Below, piece after piece: positions 1 through 12,000 of a stretch of 64,000 nucleotides of DNA (position 1 is the stretch's first letter; each line of letters begins with the position of its first letter). Source of the stretch: Nymphaea colorata. Lineage: Eukaryota > Streptophyta > Magnoliopsida > Nymphaeales > Nymphaeaceae. The notes below the pieces were generated by a model that was given only the letters and a program-made list of their open reading frames with translations, was not told the origin of the DNA and searched no databases. The stretch covers positions 23,330,131 to 23,394,130 of the forward strand of contig NC_045140.1 of assembly GCF_008831285.2 (NCBI RefSeq), written 5' to 3'. A program made the translations under genes and the position numbers.

Positions 1-3000
1 TCTTCCTGTCTTCTTCACGAATCCGCACCCAATCCCCAGCTGCAAAACCAAAGGTCACCCTCTCCAATGTTGAGGGATGCAACTTCAACGGATCATGAAG
101 CCCATGAACTCTTACAAGTATGAAACGGTCAGCATCACCATCTGTTTCCATTCCAACTACCATTCCCTCTGGAATATCCATGCTTTCCTGTTTAAATGAA
201 CTTGACTTTCTGGAGCGGACAATATCACCAACTTGAAGTTTATCTTTTCCTAGTAACCAATTAGTGGAATATGCAGTAGCTGGTCTGCCCATGATGGTGG
301 TCTATGTCCAGGGCTAATCCACCCACAGTCACCATATACTGCATTTGGGCTGGTCCAGATTTCAGTGCAAGGAAAACAGGTGGTGAGAGACAGTAGTGCG
401 CATACACGATTGAACTAAAACTTGATCAACATACACACTGGGGAAAGTGGCGTGCTAGGGAATTATAATTATAAATATCTCCATCAGTGAGTTCTCTAAT
501 TACTCTCCAGCTTTTGACATGAAAATCACTTGACCAGGATTGCCGCAAACTATTTCATTTTATCTGATGAGTTTGATAATATAAACAGATGGAAACGTAA
601 ATCGCAATTGTTAATGCTTCACTGACCGGATGAAAGACAATATAAAATCATAACCTACTGACCAGCAATACTCAATTTCTTAAGGAATAGCAGATGACTT
701 GATCTATTGCATTTTATAGTATTAGAATAATAGACACGTGTTCCTTCTCATCATTCCTTTATGTCAGGTCATGTATTGTTTCCCTAAGATGAAATGGTTT
801 TAGGGAATGTGCACTTAGTTAAGTTGGTAACAGAAACAGAAACAGCAGGGTGTTTCTTGAATGAGGTACGTAGATACCTTGAACACTCATCATTAGACAT
901 GCTAGAACATTTTCAGTGGAAAAAAGATTCCCTAGTAAAGTGAACTTTCCACAGAGAACAGAACTCACAGATAAAACTATTAAAAGAAAAGAAGAAAAAG
1001 CAATGTCACTTACTTTTTGAAGGCATGCAAAATATCCCGGATTAGTGGCCTTTTACGCAGGTCATAGTTAAAGCATCCAATGATGACATTTTCAATTGCA
1101 GCAGGCAAGCCACTAGGGATGCTTGGTTTTTCTTGAGTATTCACAACCAGATCATGGATCTCTTCAGAAGATTTCCCTGACCAAGGTCTCACTCCAGTCA
1201 GCATCTCTACAACACTGCAACCAAATCCCCATGAATCGGTCTCAAAGGATATGGGACCCCCTACACCAGGCTCCCATTGTTCAGGAGCCATGTAGTTTGC
1301 TGTTCCAAGCCTTACAGTCATGTCTGAGCTAGGACGTGGAATTCCATAAAGTAGCAGAGGAAGCCCAATATCCCCAATAATTGCTTGGTCGTTTCCATTG
1401 AGAAGAAAATTGGAAGGCTTGAGATTAAGTATCAAGATACCTCTTGAATGCATCTCTAGAACTCCCTGAGCTAAATCAATCCCATACCTGAGGCAATTGT
1501 CTGTATATTAGAAGGGGAAGCGGGAACAGCTCACACTAGAAGTAGGTAAAAGATATCAAGATTAAAAGGTAAAAACAAGGATGCACAACCAGTATATTGT
1601 CAGTTATTACGAAAAAACCAAAATTTTACACTTCTTTTTTTTCTTTTGAATGATTGAGAATTTGCTTTTTGAGGAGGCATTTTACCCCTCCCAGTGAGCC
1701 GTTGGCTACAATGCAGCTCCCTCACAAGAAGGTGCTAACCATAGCTGCTGCCAGGTGACCAAGCACTATAGTGAGTGAGGCCCCCGCTTTGTGTAAGTAG
1801 GAAATGCTTATGGAGAAAAGGTATTGAAGTATGATCTGGGAGCCCAATGTCTGAGAATGAAAGGGCATCTCAGATGAAAATGCAACAATATTACTTCAAG
1901 AAATTAGATGTAAGCAGCATAAGTACTTTTCACCACTACATGTATATTTGTTACTTGAGACCCTCTTGCAGCCATGACAGTCCTAACCAAAGTATGATTT
2001 CAGAGATCTCCTTAAGAGAGGTGCAGATTCATCAGTTTACAAGATAGGGATAAATAAGGAATGTCATTCTCCAGTAAAATATATGGGAAACTGCAGATGA
2101 ACAGTAAACTGCAACACAAAGATCAGTTTTTTTCAGAATACACTACAGCATGTGAGATGCTTGGTTTCCTAAACTAGATACGTTTGAATTCCTGATTTAG
2201 ATGCTGCTCAATCTATACAAAAGAATCCTGTTTGCTCCAATGACAACTGTTAAAATTCCCTAGTGCATGATGAGAAGGGTTTGTATAAGCCTATAAGGTC
2301 CTTGTCAACTATAACCATCAGGAAAGTTCAAGTAATTCCTTGACAAAAATATGCATCTGAGATTCTTGCTTAGACTCTAACAATACTTACTTAAAATGGA
2401 CAGGTATTAAAGTGCAACCATGTATTATAGAGACAGAAAAGGTGAAAGAGCAGTAATCAAAAGCATCTGTTCCTAATTTAGGGTCTATATGTCAAGTACG
2501 ACTTCTATTTTAGTCCTGCGGAATTAATGTTCATTACAGGCACCCAGAAACCACATCACCTCAACACATCTGCAAGAGAAAGCTTGTCTCCTTCGAGTTG
2601 AGCCATTTTGTCTGCTAGTGAACCTTCATAGAACTTCATGATGATGCAAATCTGTCAATAAAGGTATTGAAATCCAACATCAACATATCAAACTTGCAGT
2701 GGAAAAAGCAAATGTTTTCCAATTATGAAGTGTGAAAAATCGACCACTCTGAACCACAAATGTGTCAAACAAGCTATCACCTTTCCACTTTTGATAGAGA
2801 CGCCATGCAGAAAACAGACATCGCTCAGTCCTTGAAGTTTGGAGAAAATATCTTCAAATTTAATCATGAAAGCCTGCATTTGATCTTCTTTGATGGAATT
2901 CAACATTTTCACAGCTACCTCATGATAATTATCATAATCATCGGTAGATTGATGAAGTGTAGCTATCCAGACATCACCAAGAGGTCCTCGCCCAATCCTG

Positions 3001-3146
3001 TGGGTGAGCTTAAGTACACCAGGATCAACCCAAGGGCCAGTTTCATTGGACGTGGACACAACAGTTCTCATGTTGTCAGGATCTCCTTCAAAAAGAACAT
3101 ACTCAAAGGAGTCCGTGGATGGAGATGAACCAACTTGTTCAGCCAT
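1..3146 (-). CDS. KEG-like protein kinase with KEG/HERC2-type repeats (5' part of gene, truncated by window edge)
   Basis: Coding exons read right to left: 3146-2781 (start ATG at 3146; the exon itself begins at 3155), 2651-2560, 1487-1014 and 349-1, continuing out of the window. Introns are GT-AG and phases close, except for a one-base frameshift near 288-290. The first ~310 residues are a protein kinase: glycine loop GRGPLGDV (51-58), VAVK lysine 80, DIG in place of DFG (192-194) and MAPE (219-222). The HRD aspartate is replaced by asparagine (ILNLKPSN, N174), so catalysis is doubtful; from memory Arabidopsis KEG has Asn there too. After the kinase come motifs such as LQVGDIVRSRKSS and FAAGDWVRIREEDRK, typical of the KEG repeat region. 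KEG is a trans-Golgi/early endosome ubiquitin ligase in abscisic-acid signalling. This protein starts directly at the kinase and shows no RING or ankyrin segment, so it is a paralogous family of unknown function. Family call firm, role inferred. Confidence 0.85.
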
Positions 3147-3641
3147 CCTTTGCACCTGAGGGAATTGGGTAACGGATTTCAACATCATTTCTACCAAAGT
3201 TAAACAATACTGAAAACTAACATGTTTCAAACATAAGACAGCAATAATAGAATGAATGAACAAAATGGACGCCAAATATTCCACCAAGAAAGATTGCATG
3301 TTGCAGCTACCACCCGTAAAGCATGCTAAAGAGGGAAACGAAGAGAATGAGGGAGAGAAAAGAGAGAGAGAGAGAGAGAGAACAGTTACATCATCAGTTA
3401 TGTACTCGAAAGATAAACCCGGGTATAAGTAAAGAGGTTAGAGAATTCGACAGCTGCTGATTGAAATTATCAGAAAGCTTTTCCCAAACCTACAACCTCC
3501 ACAAGAAGGGCAGGAAAGATGTGAAACTTTAGCTAAGAAACCTCCCTGAAATATGAGACCGTTTAGCAGTAAAATTAAGAAAAACACAGAGGCGGTGCTC
3601 TCCCATTAATTTATATCCTTTAAAGGACTTAGTTCTCCTTA

Positions 3642-3680
3642 GTGTGTGTGTGTGTGTGTGTGTGCGAGAGAGAGAGAGAA
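3642..3680. repeat. Compound (GT)n(GA)n microsatellite in the KEG-like gene 5' UTR intron
   Basis: About 11 GT units followed by a short GA tract. A second GA tract (3354-3381) lies nearer the coding exon. Both are inside the predicted 5' UTR intron. Confidence 0.85.
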
Positions 3681-4117
3681 GGCCATTGATAAAAGATGAA
3701 CAAGGTGAGGAAGAAAAGTTGGAGGGAAAATTATTATAAATTCTCACAACTTACTGAATCCTAAGATTAGCGCTCCTGGACAAATCCAAGTCCCAATATC
3801 ATAAACATGACAGTAAATCTATCAGAAGCAACCAAAAATCATATTTTTCACGCAGTAAAATAGCCCATTCGTGCTCTTACAGAACACCACATCCTCCACT
3901 GCGTCAAACACCAACTTCTTCCACTAAGAGAGAATATCGAAATCCATATTCCCGCGACAGTACCCCGATGGTTCCCCATTTTGATTCTCTATCATCTTTT
4001 TTGCTAAGCTCTCATCGCTCTCAAGTACCACCACGGGGAGTAGCAGCAATCTCAGAAAAAGAAACAGACGATAACTTAATGAAAAGTAGAAACTAAACGA
4101 CTCTTCAAGAAGCTTAC

Positions 4118-4260
4118 CTGCCGCAGCTACAGCGACCAAACAACGGACGATCTCGCAAGTTCGAAAGGTCGACGAATTGGAGCAGATCAATCGCGTCTGC
4201 AACTAAAGAAATCACATGATATAGAGAGAGAGAAGAGGGGACGGGATCCGTCTTCTGGAA
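4118..4260 (-). promoter_or_regulatory. Probable non-coding first exon and core promoter of the KEG-like gene
   Basis: The coding exon at 3155 is preceded by a clear acceptor (3160-3156) only nine bases before the ATG, so the leader must come from an upstream exon. A good donor, GCAG|GTAAGC on the minus strand, ends an exon at 4118. The CT-rich tract with a TATAT core at about 4215-4235 is a plausible start region. This gives a 5' UTR intron of about 960 bp. The exact transcription start is not determined. Confidence 0.45.
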
Positions 4261-4429
4261 GGAAGAGGGAAAGTGATGTGAGAGTGAGCGAGTTGGGGAT
4301 GGTTTCCCCTTCTCGTCCTTTTTTCTCGTAGATTTCTTTTCTTTTATTTTTGGGTTCTTCCGTTTGTCCGAACCGCTCATTTCTCCCACGTGTTGCGTCC
4401 CACGGCGACATGGTGGTGGACATGAAGGC

Positions 4430-7400
4430 CTTTGATAAGAAACCTAAACAACATATTTTTAGAAAAGCATAATTTACTTAACGGTATTTTTACTCCATAA
4501 ATTAAATAAATAAAAATTTATTATTCTTATACAACGGTTTCTTAAAATATAAAAAAAAATTGAAACATTTGGAACTCAGGTTGAATTGATATGCAAAATA
4601 ATTCTAAAGCTGAAATACTACAATGGTTCTTGTAATTGGATATTCGATTCCAACTTGAATGAATTGAAGCAGTTAAATTCCATTTTTAAAAAACAAAACA
4701 CACAAATCAATTACAGCATAAGATTTTTCTTACCAGAACGGGGTGTGCAAACTTTCCAATGTGGTTTTGGATCCTTCTGTTGGCATATGGATCTGGCAAT
4801 GGATCGAATTGGGCAATATTCGAATAGTAAGTTTTAGGTACTTCCTATTCATACCCCTTTGGAAATTGACATCCCTAGTTGTATTCATTCGGCCAAGTTT
4901 GGATGCCTTTCAAGTTAGAATGTAATGAATTTCATGATTTGACATCAAGAAGTGGATTGGTGTTCGGTCCAATAAAAATAATGGTTGTGTCCAACACTCG
5001 ACATAAAATCCAAAGAAAGTCATTAGTCCAATTCGGCAGCGGGGAAGAAAGTCTGGTTCCTACCTTTTCGAGAGAGAAAGAGGTTAATCCTATCGCTTGA
5101 GTGAAGGTTGAAGCCTCCCCCCTCTCGGCTCATCCCCCTAAGGTCTGGCTGCTTTGAGTCTCAGGTAGGTACCACCGCTATGCATTGTTTGCATATCGAT
5201 GTTCTTTTTCTAGGCTTAAAATGAGAGCAGGTTGTTTGTTATGTTCTTCAATAAAAGAGCATGAAAAAAAGAGCGCCCCCAATCCACGCGCAGCACTGCG
5301 TGAGATACATGGATGGAGGGCGACTCTTTCCATGTTTTATGGTGCACACCCGAAGCGCCTCTCTTAAAAATGCCAAGTATACATAACAATAACTATATAA
5401 GACCGAAAAACTAGATCTATGTACTACAAGATCATTCACACAATACGACCACTGTGCAAGCAGGCAGCACAGGGCGGAGCCAAGGGCCTTGCCCTCCTCC
5501 CTGAAAAACATTTTTCTTACATGTAAATTAAAAAAAAATATTTATCTTACATAATTTTTTTGAATAATTATATTTTAACCCTTGTTAAAATTTTGAAACT
5601 ATAATTTTAGCCCACCCTCATGCAACATTTCTAGCTCTGCCCTTGCACCTCCATAGCGATGGTACAAGCTTCAATGACAGGGGTTGTGCTCTAAAAGACA
5701 TATTTTTCCCTAAAGAGGCTACAAAACGTTTTCCACCTTCCATTAATTGATTTCAAGTGCCCTTCAATAGCAAATCTTTGGGCGCTTCTCCAACTATAGA
5801 GGGAAGTGTTGCCACCATGATCGACTGTAGTTGCTCAACCAATCTCAAACAGTCACTTTCGCATAGCAGGAAAGTTTGGAATGAAGTGGTGTTAATGCAT
5901 CATAATGGTAAGAAATATCTAGTTTGGCCACTTTGTGTGTGTGGGGTAAGGACTATTCCTACTTAGCCTTATATTGTCGCTTATTGGTTTGTATTGCTAG
6001 GGATGGCATTGGGCTAGGCCGAGCTGGGCCACCAACCAACTTGTAGAGGCCTTGCAAGCCCTATTGGCCTTTGATTGAGCCGAGCCACACCAGCCCAAGT
6101 TAAATTAAGCCCCCAAGTACACATGGGGGCCTTCGCCCACCCTTATGCATTGGTTTAGTTTTTTGTTTTTTGTTTTAAATTAAAAAACGATCAAGCTATC
6201 TTGCCTTCATAATTCTGAAATACGTTGCTGCCAACAATGCATTTTTAACTTAGGTATTGCACTCCACCACTTAAAATGTTGAGGTATATTACTTACAGTA
6301 ATCGAACTAGGGACCTGCCTCTTTACAAGCTCCTAGCCTAACCAACTACACTATACTCAACAACATTTAAAAGGAAAACATTCACACTAGAGTTCTGGAT
6401 ATCATTTAACCGTTAAGGAAATGCAACATTTACACTACATGCTTAATCAAAACCACAATTATCATGCACAAAAACAAAAATACCTAAAAGCACGTTTGAT
6501 TGTGTGTAAACACTCTATTTTAGGTAACCTAGCTCCTATGCACCATGCTAGTGCATGAATTTTCGTGTTCTGATATGATTAATGACTAAAATACTCTTAA
6601 TTTACACTAAAAAATTTGTTGTATAGAAAAAAATGAAAATGAAAAGACAATAAAAAGACTACAAAGGGCATTCATTTTTAACAAATTACCAAAATGTTCT
6701 TCCCTCTTTTACTACGTACTGTGCGCACAATGCACACAACGTTTTCTCCAATACAATGCCTAACAATAGGGAGGCACAACATATCATCCTTAAAGGTTCA
6801 TTAGCCGCTTCTATGTTATTGAAAGATGCATAGTTTGGCTAAATATAGATGTTTGTTTTCGTTATATGCAAAGGAGAATGAAATACGGTTCGCATATTGT
6901 AAAAAATGACACGTTTTATTTATGAAATTATAGAAGGAATATCAAACATACACATAGCTTGTTTCAAGGGACATAATGTAGGTAGTCGGGCAAACAAGAT
7001 GGTAAGAACACAACTATCTGTTTGACTCCCACTAGATACTATTGGATCCAAATGAGTGGAATGCAGTAATGAGGTAAATGTGTATGCCCCATCTTTTTAG
7101 ACTATGACTAGTTGTAGAGGCACCTTCATTATCCAAACATGCACATAATTCTCAATCGATAATTGGTCACCAAATTAGAAGCCAAACCTTCATTCCTGCT
7201 TCTCCAAACTGGATCTGGACCACCATTAAGATCCAAACAAAGAACACCTTGTGCATGGCGAAAAAGAAAGAAATAAAGAAAGAAGAGGGGGAAAAAAGAA
7301 GAAGGGGAAAGAAATCTGATTCTGTCAAAGCTCATCTTTTAATTGAAGCTGTTGAAAAAAGAAAAAGATGTATGGATATGACGGGTAGAAAATTAACTAA

Positions 7401-8850
7401 ATTCTAAGCTCTTTCTTGAAAAGGCGTGCTACATTGAGGTTCAGGCAGTTCAAAGATTTTTGTTTATGATGTTTTTGGTCAGTTTGGCAAGTTCTAGGCA
7501 CAGTTGGCCCATCTAAGACTCTACATAAAAAAATCGTTGAGTCTTTGATTCGTGACTCTGCTAGTCGATTTGGATAACTCACATTGATTCCTTCCTTTCT
7601 CATGATTTTTTATGTTGAAAACTGCTTAAAGTCGAATAAAATAGACATATTCGCTACTTGGTCATTTGCACCAAACTGATGATTCTCAGTTCCCAAGTCA
7701 AGTCAAGTTATTTTTATAATCTCCGACTTCAAATTATATAAATAAATTGAACAGTGTTTTTTCTTTCCTTTCAAATTATATTAATAGTACTACTTTTCTA
7801 AATATTGCAGCATTTGCTGAGATTTTGTCATCTAATTCAAATTTGTGATGAACTATATATTTCGAGTGAGTATGATATATTTATATAAAAATAACATTGT
7901 TTCAAAAAAATAACATCCACAAGAATGGAACTGACAATAAGCTTTCACACTTTCAACGTGTGACTGCTACGCCATTGTATTTATTTAATGCAGAAACAAA
8001 AGGAAAAGAAGTGGCGCTGAAGATTCGTCTCTAGATCTAAACTGTTCATCAATTTATGATTCTGTTCTCTCGGTTTTGTCTGCGAGCTTCAATGAGTTTC
8101 AACGTTCAAATTCACTTTCGAATGTCTGTTTGAGTTCAACGAGCAATCCCAGAAAGGAACACCACAAGTACCGAGAGATCATGCCAAGGAAAACACCACA
8201 AGTTCCGAGAGATCCGGGTCAGGAGAGACTACAAGTTCCAATAAATCCAACGTAAACGCTTTAATAAAAACGGATAAAATATACGACTGCATTTGACTGC
8301 AAATCCAGTAGAATTACCTCAAAGACCCGAATTCAAAATCTGAATCCAATGTCAAAAAGTCCAGATCCAAATAGGAACCCTACCCCACAATATTCATTAT
8401 TTTGGAATCCGCTGCGTCTGAACCGAGTCTTATAAGCCTCTATCCATATATTTTTTTCTCAAACGATGAAGTCGATTGATAAAACGATCCCAACAAGTCT
8501 GGATTCAGAAAAATGTGCATCAAATCTGGATCCATCTTAAATCCGATTTCATTTAGTATTATCACATACCCAATTGGGAATTTGCCCGAGAGCAAACATC
8601 CAAACCCGAGGTTTGGATCCAGATAAAACACACATTCGGAAGGCAAAAGGATTCGTTTGGTTTTCTTAATCCAGAGCCGATCAATTAGGATTGAATCGAT
8701 GCGCGAAACCAGAACCAAATCCGACCCGTCTGCGTCCTAGGAGGCTAGGAGCAAAGTTTGAAAGACCTTGACCATTTACGGGAAATTAGTAATATTGTAA
8801 CCCTTAATAAAAAATATGGGGACACATTGGGGGTGTCAGAGAAATAATTA
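4430..8850. other. Intergenic region, no supported gene
   Basis: AT-rich sequence with only short open frames lacking codon bias, domains or splice structure. It holds a tRNA-derived-looking repeat (6298-6353), a GGGCC-rich patch around 6000-6130, A/T runs, and repeated GATCC/CCAAATCC-type words around 8300-8700 that recur near 48930-49030 and 59860-59890, suggesting dispersed repeat debris. Confidence 0.5.
6298..6353 (-). repeat. tRNA-derived SINE-like fragment
   Basis: On the minus strand there is an A-box-like GTTGGTTAGGC (plus 6337-6348) followed about 30 bases on by a B-box-like TAGTTCGATTAC (plus 6298-6310). This spacing is typical of pol III promoters in tRNAs and tRNA-derived SINEs. 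No complete cloverleaf or acceptor stem is visible, so it is not a functional tRNA gene. Confidence 0.35.
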
Positions 8851-8854
8851 TCTG

Positions 8855-8867
8855 AATATATACATAA
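8855..8867 (+). promoter_or_regulatory. Candidate TATA box of the APRT gene
   Basis: An AT-rich motif containing TATATACATAAA lies about 190 bases before the APRT start codon, followed by a GA/CT-rich leader. Spacing suggests transcription starting near 8895-8905. Single motif, unconfirmed. Confidence 0.35.
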
Positions 8868-9049
8868 AGAAACCCCTGCACGGAACCCGCCAGTCGGAGA
8901 GAATTTCCAGGGGATTCATTTCGTTCTATTTTTGCGAGGGAATTCCTTTTTCAGGAACCCCTTCCCTCCATCGGCCTCTCCGGAGAGGAATAGACAGAGA
9001 GCGCGAGATCGAGGCTTTCCTTCTTCCAGGTTGCTACCCGAGCTCCTAA

Positions 9050-12000
9050 ATGTTGGCCGATGGCGATCCTCGTCTTCAGACCATCTCCGATGCGATCAGA
9101 GTCATTCCTCACTTCCCCAAGCCAGGTCCTCTGCTTCTCTTCGATTAGTCTTCTTCGGTTCTTTCTTTCCGCTTGTCTCCTTCTGCTTGCGGCCAGTTCA
9201 CCGTGCTTCATTTTTGCTCTCTCATGGATCTTGTGCGTTTTTTTGGTGTCTCTTTGACAGGAATCATGTTTCAGGATATCACTACGCTGCTCCTCCGGCC
9301 GAAAGCTTTCAGGAACGCTGTCGATCTCTTTGTCGACCGGTATAAAGACATGAACATCTCTGTCGTTGCTGGTATCTCGCTTTCCTTTTCTCTGAAGTTC
9401 CTTGCTGAAAATGCTGTTCTTTCTCCCGCTTCCTGGCTTAGCTTTTCCTTTCCCGTCAAAGATGACTGTGTGTCGTCGACGTCCTTACCTTCCGATAAAG
9501 TGCGAAACAGTGAAAGTCATCGGGTTTTCAGAATGGCAGCTCGAATATGTGCCTGTATATATCTTAACTGGAAGAATGAATGGTGGATCAATTTGCATGC
9601 TTAGTTTTGTTGCCGAGAAGTTCGTTACTAGACGGCACTCGAATGATCTCACTGTCTTTGATAATTATTTTCAAATAAAACGGACTTGCATGGATGCATG
9701 AAATGCATCCTGGCTTTCATCTTTGAGCAGTCGGAGACTGATAAGTTTAACATTCAGTAATCTGCGTTGTTTGTGGGACGGTGTGTTTGCATGCGTTGGC
9801 TAAACGGGCCGACTTTTGCATTGAACCATTTGCGAGTGCGCTATAGTCGTTCCGAATACTGAGAGTGGATTAAACTCGAAAAAAAGTTCCTCATGCGGAG
9901 TTATATTAATTTGTAAATTAAGACAAACAAGTCTCCGGGTCTGGTTTATGTCAGGAAAAGTGTGTCAAAGGGGCCAGAACAGGGACATTCTGATCCTTAG
10001 ATCCCACCTTTTAACTTCCACTTGACAGTGAGAAGTAAGCTTGTAGTATGAACATTGAAGCAGTAATGCCTCTGACTACAAGAAGAGAAGGGCAAGCAAT
10101 AGGTGCTATGCAACCTCCGATGGAATTGGAAACATTTGCTTTGAACATCGTTCAGGCTTGCCTTAGAGTATGATGAATGACATCAAATGCCAGACTCATG
10201 AAAAAGGTTTGAAGAGGATGGGCGCAAAAGGCCAAAGACTGCCTCTATATCTTTATAGACATATTCACAAATTATCCAGTCCACAAGACAGCCTCTATAT
10301 CTTTGTAGACATATTCACAAATTATCCAGTCCAACTGCTGGAAAAATCCATAGGGAAGCTGAAAATATTGCGCTATAAATAGCTCCAATTGGTCACATGC
10401 ACATACATGTATAAATGGAAGAGTGGCTATAATAGCTGCATCTAGTATGTGTTGCCTATTTGCATGCATCTGCATGCCTGAGGATACACTTTTTTCTTAA
10501 GCAATTTAGTGACCTTGTTGGAACTTATGCATCGTACGAATCCCATCATTTGCCTTGAGAAGTTTCTTGAGTGATATACCAATTACCAAATGACATTCTA
10601 ATAGGAAAACACGTATTTTACTGTGTTGATAGCAACTTCTGCTCTTAATTTAGTTAAAAATTTGAATTACATTATAGGGTTTTTCTGTAAGCATGTTATT
10701 AATGTGTAGTGGTATTTTGCCGTGAGCCCATCCATTCATGGTGATTGTGCTCTTTGTTTTGTTTGGACTTTGGAGTGAAATAATTATTGTACAAAAATGA
10801 TGCTAGTTGATTATTGACATTTTTTACTTGCAGGCATTGAAGCTAGGGGGTTTATCTTTGGCCCTTCAATTGCTTTAGCTCTGGGTGCTAAGTTTGTACC
10901 ATTGCGAAAACCGAAGAAATTGCCAGGTAACTATCTTCTGATGCGATGCATAATTTGGTGCACTAGTTTTAGATCTGGACTATGTATGTTTGAAGGCAAA
11001 TCCATGATAGTTGCAATTGGACTAGTGTTATAAATCAAGTCACAGTCGCAACTTAAACAGTATTGTGATTGACATGGTAGTCTACAGATTATTTTTACCT
11101 TTTAACTAAATTTACATTCATTTCCTGCTTTGTGTTGCCTGTAATGAAGTATTATTTATAAACCTGAAAAGCATATTAGACATTTATTAAATGGATTTAT
11201 CCTTTCGCTTAGTTTCCCATTACTGCTGCTAGAAAAGTGCTGCTTTGCCTCTTCCCATATATTATTGGTACCTTGTCATTCGGCAAGTTATTTGGGTCAA
11301 CTTCTCTTTGCTGAAAATATGAACAAAGAGTCGTTAGTCGGTGGAAGTTGTTTCTTACAAGTTCAACATGTACCTTTATATGGCTTCTTGAAATTTCCTA
11401 ACAAAGATTGAGCTCTGAGAATATACTTTTCTTCATGGGAATATTTTTGCACTTGTTTTCATTTGATCCCATTAAATTGCTGATTGAATTGCTTATCTCT
11501 GCATGCAGATTGTTTTCTAACTTACTTGAAACCAAATGATTAGGTGAAGTCATTTCAGAGGAATATGTTCTTGAATACGGAAATGATTGTCTTGAGATGC
11601 ATGTTGGCGCTGTTCAGCCAGGTGAACGTGTATTGGTGATTGATGATTTGGTGGCAACTGGTGGGACACTTGGTGCAGCTATAAGACTACTAGGCAGGCA
11701 TCTCTTGACTTGTAACCATGCAAGTAGACATATATTAGTATAACTGGTAAACTATGCCTGGAATCTATGACTAAGCTACGGAGTGGAATTACTCAATGAT
11801 TCAATCATCAAGTATATCTGCAATTTACTTGCACTAAGCTATTATATTTGGTTCTGTTGACCTAATTCTATGCATACGTTTGTCAACTTTTGGTTTGTCC
11901 TCCTTTTCAAACCTTGCGGTTCTTACATGTTTGTCAAATATGTTGGTTTTCGTTATGTGATTCAGTTAAAGACTTCTAAACTTTCTTCTTTTCTGGCTCT

